Source of the DNA: Flavobacteriales bacterium UBA5933
GTDB lineage: Bacteria > Bacteroidota > Bacteroidia > Flavobacteriales > Weeksellaceae
Direction of reading: 5' to 3'
Length of the DNA stretch: 8,419 nt
Assembly (NCBI GenBank): GCA_002430925.1
Contig: DJDD01000004.1
Location: forward strand, 1-8,419
Part shown: positions 1 through 5,417 of the stretch, piece after piece
Layout: every line of letters starts with the position of its first letter
Position numbering within the stretch: the stretch's first letter is position 1
Program-made: the position numbers and the translations under genes
The notes under the pieces: generated by a model
Databases searched by the model: none
What the model was told of the DNA's origin: nothing
The model's input: only the letters and a program-made list of their open reading frames with translations

Positions 1-54
1 TCTCCGTAAATTGGAGTGTTATTGTTTTTATACTTTTCAATAACTAAAAGTTTG

Positions 55-127
55 TGACCTGGCTGGGGCTCGAACCCAGGACCCCAACATTAAAAGTGTT
101 GTGCTCTACCAACTGAGCTACCAGGTC
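55..127 (-). tRNA. tRNA-Lys (anticodon TTT), copy 1
   Basis: Read on the minus strand, the 73 nt fold into a full cloverleaf. The acceptor arm is GACCTGG/CCAGGTC (7 perfect pairs), the D stem GCTC/GAGC with loop AGTTGGTA, the anticodon stem CAACA/TGTTG with loop CTTTTAA, the variable loop GGGTC, and the T stem CTGGG/CCCAG with loop TTCGAGC. The discriminator base is A. The anticodon TTT lies at window positions 92-94, so it reads AAA/AAG lysine codons. The 3' CCA is not encoded (CAAAC follows the discriminator), so it must be added by CCA-adding enzyme. The gene is identical to the copy at 225-297 and has its own promoter 18 nt upstream of the mature 5' end. Confidence 0.97.
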
Positions 128-145
128 TCCGTTTTTTTCGGACTG

Positions 146-175
146 CAAATATACGATTATATTTGAGTTTTCAAA
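146..175 (-). promoter_or_regulatory. Bacteroidota-type promoter of tRNA-Lys copy 1
   Basis: On the minus strand, TATATTTG (146-153) matches the Bacteroidota -7 consensus TAnnTTTG exactly. A TTTG at 172-175 fits the -33 element, with an 18-bp spacer. The -7 box ends 18 nt before the mature tRNA 5' end. The same distance occurs in front of the second copy. This is a consensus match plus positional agreement, not a mapped start. Confidence 0.8.
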
Positions 176-224
176 ACGAAAAACAATTTATTTTTTAATA
201 AATAAAAGAACGTTTAGAATTAAG

Positions 225-297
225 TGACCTGGCTGGGGCTCGAACCCAGGACCCCAACATTAAAAGTGTTGTGCTCTACCAACTGAGCTACCAGGTC
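225..297 (-). tRNA. tRNA-Lys (anticodon TTT), copy 2
   Basis: This 73-nt minus-strand tRNA is base-for-base identical to the one at 55-127, with the same arms, anticodon TTT (262-264), discriminator A and no encoded CCA. Identity extends only one base beyond the mature gene at the 3' side and ends at the mature 5' end. The copies therefore sit as direct repeats 170 bp apart in unrelated spacers. An AT-only inverted repeat at 186-192/197-203, downstream of this gene in its own direction, could act as a weak terminator before the promoter of copy 1. Confidence 0.97.
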
Positions 298-315
298 GTC
301 TTCTTAAATCGAGTG

Positions 316-348
316 CAAATATAGGGCGATTAATACGAATTTAACAAA
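316..348 (-). promoter_or_regulatory. Bacteroidota-type promoter of tRNA-Lys copy 2
   Basis: On the minus strand, TATATTTG (316-323) is an exact match to TAnnTTTG. A TTTG at 345-348 gives a -33 element with a 21-bp spacer, within the range accepted for this phylum. The -7 box lies 18 nt upstream of the mature tRNA 5' end, the same as for copy 1. Confidence 0.8.
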
Positions 349-502
349 CCTTTTTGCGCTTTTTTTTTTAAAAAATGATTAAATATTTATATTTTAAGAA
401 CTTAAAAAGTATTATTTTTTTGAATTAAATTTTAAAAAGGTAAAAAAATATCAGTTATATAAAAATAATTGAGAGTAGATGTGTTTTTAAGAGGATATAT
501 AA

Positions 503-510
503 TATATTTG
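503..510 (+). promoter_or_regulatory. Putative -7 element for the 552-1157 / aroK unit
   Basis: TATATTTG is an exact TAnnTTTG match on the plus strand, 41 nt before the first ATG of the lipoprotein gene. No TTTG is present at the right distance; GTG at 481-483 is the nearest candidate with a 19-bp spacer. The predicted leader contains a short ATCCA/TGGAT hairpin. In such AT-rich DNA, an isolated -7 match is only moderate evidence. Confidence 0.5.
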
Positions 511-551
511 TCACAATCCAAATTATGGATAGTGTTAATTTAAATTTTTAG

Positions 552-1157
552 ATGAAAAATAAAATATTTTATATAATTGTTGCATTACTATTTGTAGTAT
601 CATGTAAAAAATCTGATAATCCTGAGGCTGATGTGCCAGATTCTGAATATGCAAATAATTGTAATGAACAAACAAAGGATGCTCATTTAGCTAATTTAAC
701 ATTAAAAGATTTAAAAAGTTTGATAAAAGAGCAACCACAAATTATTCATCAAAAATTAAACGACCGTTGTTTTAAAGTTTCTAAACTTTCAAAAAACTTA
801 TATATACAAAATATTGATAGAGTAGATTCTTTGAAAATTAAGAAAAATAATCAAGGAACAATGTTTTTGAATAAGATTACTGCAATAGAAATTTCTCAAG
901 AAATCGTTTATAAATTAACATATTCATTTCCGATTAAGTTTTTAAATCAATACAGAACAGAAATTAAAAAAGATACTCCAAAATCTAAATATCATCATTC
1001 TAATGCTACAGTTACTAATGAAGAATTTAATGTAACATATAATGTGGAGCGATTTGATGCAAAACGATTAGAAAAAACATATTCTTATCAGATTGATACT
1101 TTCAATGGATATGCAAGGTTAACAATATTTTATTCGGAGGATTTACCTGTTAATTAA
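552..1157 (+). CDS. Predicted lipoprotein of unknown function (201 aa)
   Basis: The N-terminus has a short basic start, a hydrophobic stretch (about residues 5-16) and a VVSC lipobox. This predicts a signal peptidase II signal with Cys18 as the lipidated residue. The following residues (KKSDNPEADVPD) are mixed in charge and do not form a clean flavobacterial surface-export signal, so either face of the envelope is possible. The mature part is lysine- and asparagine-rich, with a helical-looking segment (residues 45-70) and alternating beta-like strands (about 80-195). Cys37 and Cys73 could form a disulfide. I recognise no domain. The start is the first ATG after the putative promoter and places the signal peptide correctly. 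aroK begins 17 nt downstream on the same strand, so co-transcription is likely, but that alone does not imply a role in the shikimate pathway. Confidence 0.8.
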   Translation: MKNKIFYIIVALLFVVSCKKSDNPEADVPDSEYANNCNEQTKDAHLANLTLKDLKSLIKEQPQIIHQKLNDRCFKVSKLSKNLYIQNIDRVDSLKIKKNNQGTMFLNKITAIEISQEIVYKLTYSFPIKFLNQYRTEIKKDTPKSKYHHSNATVTNEEFNVTYNVERFDAKRLEKTYSYQIDTFNGYARLTIFYSEDLPVN

Positions 1158-1174
1158 AATTAATATACAACTAA

Positions 1175-1702
1175 ATGATAATCTCTTTAATTGGTTATAT
1201 GGGTAGTGGAAAAACCACTACTGGTAAAGATTTAGCAAAAGCTATAGGATATGAATTCATTGATTTAGACGAATTTATTGAAAAAAAATATGCAAAAAAA
1301 ATAAGTGAAATTTTTGAAAGTGAAGGAGAATTAGGTTTTCGCAAAAAAGAAAAAGAAGCCTTGCGAGAAATCCTTACAAGTACTAATATAGTTTTATCTC
1401 TTGGTGGAGGTACACCTGTTTATTATGATAATATAGATGAAATAGTAAATAAAAGTACTTCTATTTTTTTAAGAGTACAATTGCCATATTTAGCAAAAAG
1501 ATTAGAAAGTAAAAAACATACTAGACCATTAATTGCTCATCTATCTAATGATGAAATGATGGAGTTTATTGCTAAACATTTGTTTGAACGTAACCAATTT
1601 TACGAAAAAGCAAAATATACAATTAGTATCTCTAATCAAAGTCCTTTGGAAATATTAGATGAAATAATGAATCAATTAAAACAAGAGAAGATTTGGCTTT
1701 AA
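1175..1702 (+). CDS. aroK: Shikimate kinase
   Basis: This cytoplasmic enzyme phosphorylates shikimate to shikimate 3-phosphate with ATP, the fifth step of chorismate and aromatic amino acid synthesis. The 175-aa length is typical. Visible motifs are the Walker A GYMGSGKTT (residues 7-15), the DLD acidic pair at 30-32, FR at 55-56 (shikimate-binding arginine), the GGG loop at 77-79 (shikimate site / Walker B region), R117 in the lid (TRPL), and R139 in the C-terminal ERNQFYEKA segment. All key residues of the family are present, so it should be active. The ATG follows the upstream lipoprotein stop by 17 nt. The last codons and the stop lie inside an inverted repeat shared with the convergent S4 gene, with a 4-nt overlap of the two frames. 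No aromatic pathway neighbours are present. Confidence 0.96.
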   Translation: MIISLIGYMGSGKTTTGKDLAKAIGYEFIDLDEFIEKKYAKKISEIFESEGELGFRKKEKEALREILTSTNIVLSLGGGTPVYYDNIDEIVNKSTSIFLRVQLPYLAKRLESKKHTRPLIAHLSNDEMMEFIAKHLFERNQFYEKAKYTISISNQSPLEILDEIMNQLKQEKIWL

Positions 1703-1715
1703 TCCAAATCTTCTC
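1685..1715. terminator. Bidirectional terminator built into two convergent coding ends
   Basis: GAGAAGATTTGG (1685-1696) pairs perfectly with 1704-1715 around a 7-nt loop, giving a 12-bp stem. The loop holds both stop codons: aroK TAA at 1700-1702 and the S4 gene TAA at 1699-1701 on the minus strand. The stem encodes the last residues of both proteins. On the minus strand the stem is followed within a few bases by a T-rich stretch (TTGTTTTAATT). On the plus strand a T6 run begins about 10 nt after the stem. Termination is inferred and looks stronger for the minus strand. Confidence 0.7.
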
Positions 1716-2112
1716 CTGTAATAATTTTTTCTTCATTTGTACTTTCATCACCATCTAAATAATCATCTAAATCACGACGATCTTTCTTCGTAGGTCTTCC
1801 TTCTCCTTTTTCTCTGTAATAATCTTGTGATAATCTTCTTAATTCTAAAACTTCATATTCTTCTTTAGGAGTTGTATCAATGATATGTAATGTAAGTAGT
1901 TTTGCTCCAATTCTATTTTTAGGAACTTGTAAAACTTTAAAAGACAGGTTTATTTGATCTTTTTTTACTTCTATAGCATCACCAGGAATTATTTCTCGAG
2001 AAGCTTTAACTACAGCGCCATTTACTTTTATACGATTTTTTTTACATGCATCTGAAGCTAAAGATCTGGTTTTATAATATCTCACACTCCACAAAAATTT
2101 ATCTAATCTCAT
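1699..2112 (-). CDS. Hsp15-like S4-domain RNA-binding protein (HslR family)
   Basis: An S4 RNA-binding domain occupies roughly residues 1-65, opening with the typical MRLDKFLWSVRYYKTRS and continuing through KKNRIKVNGAVVKAS and PGDAIEV. It is followed by a basic GRPTKKDRR motif (105-113) and an acidic tail, as in Hsp15/HslR proteins. In E. coli, Hsp15 binds dissociated 50S subunits carrying a nascent chain and helps recycle them; that role is transferred by family, not shown here. The length (137 aa) matches the family. The start is the first ATG and begins exactly with the conserved MRLDKFLW. The gene converges on aroK with a 4-nt tail overlap and shares a terminator. It is divergent from the lipoprotein gene at 2181, with 68 nt between the two start codons. 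Confidence 0.9.
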   Translation of the reverse strand: MRLDKFLWSVRYYKTRSLASDACKKNRIKVNGAVVKASREIIPGDAIEVKKDQINLSFKVLQVPKNRIGAKLLTLHIIDTTPKEEYEVLELRRLSQDYYREKGEGRPTKKDRRDLDDYLDGDESTNEEKIITGEDLD

Positions 2113-2135
2113 TTTTATAATTTAATTTTATTAGG

Positions 2136-2164
2136 ATAAACTAATATTTTTTCTAAATTCGCAA
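2136..2164. promoter_or_regulatory. Putative divergent promoters between the S4 gene and the 2181 gene
   Basis: The 68-nt gap between the two start codons must hold both promoters. On the plus strand, TAAATTCG (2154-2161) differs from TAnnTTTG at one base and would give a leader of about 15 nt for the lipoprotein gene, but no -33 box is evident. On the minus strand, a TTG (2162-2164) lies 18 bp from TAGTTTAT (2136-2143), which matches the -7 box at only four of its six fixed bases. Both are weak matches. Confidence 0.35.
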
Positions 2165-2180
2165 TATAAATCGAAATAAT

Positions 2181-2933
2181 ATGATAAAGAAATTCTTTGT
2201 TACTTTAGTTACATGTTCAATATTTTTAATAAGTTGTAATAGTGATGATGATAGTACAAATAAAGAAACTAAAATACCAATAGAAGAGAGAAATGCATTA
2301 GATGATGAAGCAATTGAACAATTATTGAATGACTATTACTTTGATTCAACAACAGGGAAATTAACTAAATTTGATACTATAACAGGGAATGATGATGATG
2401 CTTACCCATCTTTAAAATCTATTGCAAAAAAAGATGATTTGGGAATTTGGTATGCAGAAAATCCTAATCACGTAGGAACAGGAGAAAGTATAGTTTCTAG
2501 CGATAGTACTTCTATTTATTTATCATATAAGGCTTCATTTTTTGTTGCAACAAACAGTACAGATTATTCAAGAAAATATGGTTATGTTCAATCATATGTT
2601 ACAAGTAGTACAAATACAGGTGATGGTTCGGCTCTAAAAGATCCAGAATTTTATTATGCAACTTTAACATCTACAGAAATCAGTAATGGAGTAAAACGAG
2701 AAAATATAGAATTAAAAAACTTTGCTGAAGGTTTAAAACATTTTAAAACGACAGATAGAGCAATTACAGATTTATATAATTTTCAAGGAGTTATTATTTT
2801 ACCTTCACGTTTAGCCTTTGCTCGTAATAAATATTATACAGGTAGTTCTCTTACTGAGAATTCATCATACAGAGATGCATCTTTCGTGATAAATTTTGAA
2901 TTACCTAAAATACAAAAAAGAACAACAGATTAA
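2181..2933 (+). CDS. Predicted surface lipoprotein with FKBP-like C-terminal domain (250 aa)
   Basis: The signal peptide ends in an LISC lipobox (Cys19). The next residues, NSDDDS, resemble the Flavobacterium lipoprotein export signal (S-D-D rich), predicting outer-membrane surface display. Residues about 36-100 form a linker or N-terminal region. From about 108 the order of elements recalls FKBP-type peptidyl-prolyl isomerases: a YKA strand (116-118), then NFAEGLKHFK (180-189) in place of the usual GW-EGL-MK segment, VIILPSRLAFA (204-214) in place of IPP-LAYG, and a closing FVINFEL (235-241). The canonical Gly-Trp and the Tyr-Gly after LA are replaced (NF, FA), so isomerase activity is doubtful. 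The family call rests on this pattern only. Flavobacteria do carry FKBP lipoproteins (for example GldI of the gliding machinery). The gene is apparently monocistronic, ending at a terminator. Confidence 0.7.
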   Translation: MIKKFFVTLVTCSIFLISCNSDDDSTNKETKIPIEERNALDDEAIEQLLNDYYFDSTTGKLTKFDTITGNDDDAYPSLKSIAKKDDLGIWYAENPNHVGTGESIVSSDSTSIYLSYKASFFVATNSTDYSRKYGYVQSYVTSSTNTGDGSALKDPEFYYATLTSTEISNGVKRENIELKNFAEGLKHFKTTDRAITDLYNFQGVIILPSRLAFARNKYYTGSSLTENSSYRDASFVINFELPKIQKRTTD

Positions 2934-2958
2934 TTTTTGTTTTCAATATAATACAAAT

Positions 2959-2987
2959 AAAACCATCTGAAAATGATGGTTTTTTTT
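2959..2987 (+). terminator. Rho-independent terminator after the FKBP-like lipoprotein gene
   Basis: AAAACCATC (2959-2967) pairs with GATGGTTTT (2975-2983) in a 9-bp stem around the loop TGAAAAT, and an uninterrupted T8 run covers 2980-2987. It lies 25 nt after the stop codon at 2933 and only 33 nt before the pncB start. Confidence 0.88.
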
Positions 2988-3020
2988 ATCTTTATTAAAA
3001 TTAAATAATCATTTTGAAAA

Positions 3021-4223
3021 ATGAGTATAGTCAATTCAATTATAGATAACGATTTTTATAAGTTTACAATGCAATTTGGTGTAACTAAATTGTACCCTGA
3101 TGTAAAAGCTCGTTATAAATTTATAAATAGAGGAGAGCATCAATTTCCTGATGGTTTTGCAAAAGTTTTGCAAAATGAAATAAATGCAATGGCTAATTTA
3201 GCTTTAACTAAATCTGAAAAATATTTTTTCGCAAAAAATTGTCCTTATTTAAGTCCAGCTTATTTAGATTTTCTACAAGGTTATCGCTATGATCCTTCAG
3301 AAGTTAAAATTACACAAAATGGATCAGATTTAGAAGTTGAGGTTGAAGGTTATTGGTACAGGACAATTTTATGGGAAGTTCCTATTTTATATTTAATTAG
3401 TGAATTGTATTATACTTTAACTAATGCAAAAAGAATTTCTAATGCAGAAGTTATAAAAAGAACAAGTGACAAGGTTGATCTTTATAATCGTTTAGATGTT
3501 ACTGTAGCAGAATTTGGAACTCGTCGTAGACATAGTTATGAAGTGCAAGATGTAGTTGTACAGGAGTTAAAAAATCATTCAGGTAAAAGTTTTGTAGGAA
3601 CATCAAATGTACATTTTGCACATAAGTATGATGTAAAACCAATTGGTACACATGCACATGAATGGTTTATGTTTCATGGAGCTAGATATGGTTTTAAAGT
3701 AGCAAATTCAATTAGTTTAGATCGTTGGGTAAAAGTATATTATGGAGATTTAGGAATTGCATTAACAGATACTTATACATCAGACGTGTTCTTTAGTCAA
3801 TTTGATAAAAAATTATCAAAACTTTTTGATGGTGTTCGCCATGATTCTGGTGATCCGATTGAATTTGGAGAAAAAACAATTGCTCATTATCAAAAAATGG
3901 GAATTAATCCATTATTTAAAACAATCATTTTCTCAGATGGATTAAATTCTGAAAGAGTAGAAACGATCACAAATTGTTTTAAAGGAAGAATAGGACTATC
4001 ATTTGGTATAGGAACAAATCTTACTAATGATACAGATTTGAGACCAATGAATATAGTGATGAAATTAACAGAAATATCTTCTTATGATATTCCTTGGACT
4101 GGAGTCGTTAAACTTTCTGATGAAAAAAATAAACATACAGGAACAGAACGAATGATATCTTTAGCTAAAGAAATGCTAAACTTAGATGATATTCCAGGGC
4201 ATGATGCTCCAATAAATGATTAA
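3021..4223 (+). CDS. pncB: Nicotinate phosphoribosyltransferase
   Basis: This cytoplasmic NAD-salvage enzyme converts nicotinate and PRPP to nicotinate mononucleotide and PPi, coupled to ATP hydrolysis through a phosphohistidine. The 400-aa length matches E. coli-type PncB. Conserved blocks are DNDFYKFTMQ near the N-terminus (9-18), EFGTRRR (164-170), GTHAHEW (209-215) whose H213 aligns with the autophosphorylated histidine of enterobacterial PncB, VRHDSGDP (272-279) for the phosphoribosyl phosphate, FSDGLN (304-309) and GIGTNLTND (329-337). The start is the only ATG that keeps the conserved N-terminus. A terminator ends 33 nt upstream, leaving little room for a promoter; the only -7-like octamer is TCATTTTG (3009-3016, one mismatch), implying an almost leaderless mRNA or read-through. 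No other NAD genes are in view. Confidence 0.96.
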   Translation: MSIVNSIIDNDFYKFTMQFGVTKLYPDVKARYKFINRGEHQFPDGFAKVLQNEINAMANLALTKSEKYFFAKNCPYLSPAYLDFLQGYRYDPSEVKITQNGSDLEVEVEGYWYRTILWEVPILYLISELYYTLTNAKRISNAEVIKRTSDKVDLYNRLDVTVAEFGTRRRHSYEVQDVVVQELKNHSGKSFVGTSNVHFAHKYDVKPIGTHAHEWFMFHGARYGFKVANSISLDRWVKVYYGDLGIALTDTYTSDVFFSQFDKKLSKLFDGVRHDSGDPIEFGEKTIAHYQKMGINPLFKTIIFSDGLNSERVETITNCFKGRIGLSFGIGTNLTNDTDLRPMNIVMKLTEISSYDIPWTGVVKLSDEKNKHTGTERMISLAKEMLNLDDIPGHDAPIND

Positions 4224-4233
4224 AATAAATAAC

Positions 4234-4262
4234 AAAAAAAGGAGCTATTAGCTCTTTTTTTT
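4234..4262. terminator. Terminator after pncB, probably bidirectional
   Basis: GAGCT (4242-4246) pairs with AGCTC (4250-4254) around a 3-nt loop. The stem is extended by a G-T pair and by the flanking A7 (4234-4240) against the T8 run (4255-4262). Because the stem is flanked by A on one side and T on the other, it can work in both directions. On the minus side it lies directly behind the stop codon of the gene remnant at 4264-4414. Confidence 0.88.
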
Positions 4263-4263
4263 A

Positions 4264-4414
4264 TTATTCTAAAATATCTTTTGCATATTTTAAGATGAAG
4301 TCATTTTTATATACTTCTCCTAAAGGAATTTCATTTTTATTAATATCTACTAAATAAGTATAATATAAATTAATAAGGGTCAAAATTTAGTGCTGTATTA
4401 TAAGCTAATATTTT
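4264..4414 (-). pseudogene. Decayed 3' end of an unidentified minus-strand gene
   Basis: On the minus strand, a 40-codon open stretch (4386-4264) ends in tandem TAA stops and reads as plausible protein, including YLVDINKNEIPLGEVYKN and ending KYAKDILE. It has no good start codon; only a TTG at 4381-4383 is available. Just upstream, another frame (4414-4370) reads KILAYNTALNFDPY and overlaps it, which would be explained by one frameshift near 4370-4386. Above 4414 all three frames are broken by frequent stops. The stop is followed at once by the terminator shared with pncB, as expected for a once-functional convergent gene. I do not recognise the family. Chance open reading in AT-rich DNA is the main alternative. 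Confidence 0.5.
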
Positions 4415-4593
4415 TTAAATTAATATTGATAGAAGATTAAATCTTTTGTTAAAAATGAGTAACTAAGTTAAGAATTTATATTTATAAGTAAAAAGTTTAA
4501 TTTTCGATTTCAAATCATTTAGAGTTGATTAAATTTTTTAAGTGTATAACTTTATTTAGAATATATTTTTTTACATCCCTCTATATAAGTACT

Positions 4594-4601
4594 TAACTTT
4601 G
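4594..4601 (+). promoter_or_regulatory. Putative -7 element for the DUF2306-YARHG pair
   Basis: TAACTTTG matches TAnnTTTG exactly. No TTG is present 17-23 bp upstream, where only a T-run ending in TTA is found. The predicted leader to the start at 4792 would be about 190 nt, long for this phylum, so a start closer to the gene is possible. A second candidate with one mismatch is TTAGTTTG at 4658-4665. Confidence 0.35.
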
Positions 4602-4638
4602 TTGTATTTAATGATTATTAGAAATAAATTCATTATCT

Positions 4639-4764
4639 TTAATAATCAGTTAAATTATTAGTTTGTTTTTGAACGAAAATTTGTTGTTTTTTTACTCGAT
4701 AGCTACCTGCATTCACTACAAAAAAATATCCACTTTTATTCAAACATATCCTATTATTTACCAT
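4639..4764 (-). other. Possible 41-codon small ORF (unsupported product)
   Basis: A minus-strand ATG frame begins MVNNRICLNKSGYFFVVNAG and ends NNLTDY before TAA. The composition is protein-like, with a central hydrophobic/aromatic patch and a basic region after it. No TAnnTTTG promoter is visible upstream on that strand, and the predicted 3' end overlaps the inverted repeat at 4612-4648. It could be a small gene, a fragment of the same decayed locus as 4264-4414, or chance. Confidence 0.25.
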
Positions 4765-4791
4765 ATTAAATTTAAAAGGAACTAAAATTTA

Positions 4792-5412
4792 ATGTTAATG
4801 AAATTTTGGAAGAATATACTTTTTCTACTATGGTTATATTTATTTATTTTGATGTTAGAAATAACTTTACGTTATATTCCAATTACATCAGATGCTTCAT
4901 TTTTAGCTATAAAACAAAATGAAGTAATAAATATACCTTTTTATTTAAGTATTTTTTATGTTCATGTGTATTCATCAATTTTTGTTCTGTTTTTTGGAAT
5001 ATTTCAATTTTTAAAAATTAATAATCGTTTTACATTAAAAATACATAAACTTTTTGGTAAGTTATATTTTTATATGGTAATATTATTTGCAGCACCAAGT
5101 GGAATTTTTATTGGTTTTTATGCAAATGGTGAAGTTAATACAAAAATTGCATTTATAATTTTAGGTACTCTTTGGTTATTTTTTACAGTTATGGGGGTTA
5201 TAAAAGTTAAGAATAAAAATATTTTATTACATCGTAAGTATATGCTTCGTAGTTATGCTTTGGCTACATCAGCATTGACATTAAGAGTATGGAAAGTAAT
5301 TATAGTGTATTTTTTTTACTTGCCACCTATGGATGTTTACCAGATTATTGCTTGGCTAGGTTTTGTTCCTAATTTAATATTTATAGAATTATATATCACT
5401 AAAAAAACTTAA
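4792..5412 (+). CDS. DUF2306-type integral membrane protein (206 aa)
   Basis: Six hydrophobic segments are visible, at roughly residues 8-27, 50-73, 91-110, 118-138, 154-176 and 182-202. This predicts an inner-membrane protein. The pattern fits the uncharacterised DUF2306 family: a histidine in the second helix region (H58, YVHVYSS), then IHKLFGKLY (84-92) at the entry to the third helix, an AAPSG turn (100-104), and the signature HRKYMLRSYALATSALTLR (147-165). The conserved histidines and arginines near the membrane could bind a metal, haem or quinone, but no function is established for the family. Two in-frame ATGs (4792 and 4798) are possible starts; the second costs only two residues. The lipoprotein gene starts 5 nt after the stop, so the two are very probably one operon. 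Confidence 0.82.
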   Translation: MLMKFWKNILFLLWLYLFILMLEITLRYIPITSDASFLAIKQNEVINIPFYLSIFYVHVYSSIFVLFFGIFQFLKINNRFTLKIHKLFGKLYFYMVILFAAPSGIFIGFYANGEVNTKIAFIILGTLWLFFTVMGVIKVKNKNILLHRKYMLRSYALATSALTLRVWKVIIVYFFYLPPMDVYQIIAWLGFVPNLIFIELYITKKT

Positions 5413-5417
5413 TTAAT

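Larger units (their letters stand above)
4415..4791. other. Gene-poor AT-rich intergenic stretch
   Basis: This stretch holds no open frame that I can call confidently. On the plus strand, TAACTTTG (4594-4601) is an exact TAnnTTTG match and a candidate promoter for the 4792-6353 pair, with a leader of about 190 nt. A 9-bp inverted repeat, TGATTATTA (4612-4620) / TAATAATCA (4640-4648), with a 19-nt loop lies inside that leader. On the minus strand, an ATG frame of 41 codons runs from 4764 to 4639. The rest is broken in every frame and may be decayed coding DNA continuous with the remnant at 4264-4414. Confidence 0.5.

Noticed and set aside
1..6. TCTCCG at the window edge repeats the TCTCCG at 126-131 that begins at the 5' end of tRNA-Lys copy 1, suggesting a third tRNA just outside.
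   Set aside because: Only six bases match, and no TATATTTG promoter lies at the 18-nt distance seen for the other two copies.
128..142. TCCG/CGGA hairpin with a T7 loop directly upstream of tRNA-Lys copy 1.
   Set aside because: Only 4 bp, and the predicted transcription start falls inside it, so the transcript would probably lack one arm; copy 2 has no equivalent.
358..371. Long T-run (ten T) upstream of tRNA-Lys copy 2, considered as a terminator tail.
   Set aside because: No stable stem precedes it on the plus strand; it is more likely simple AT-rich spacer between divergent promoters.
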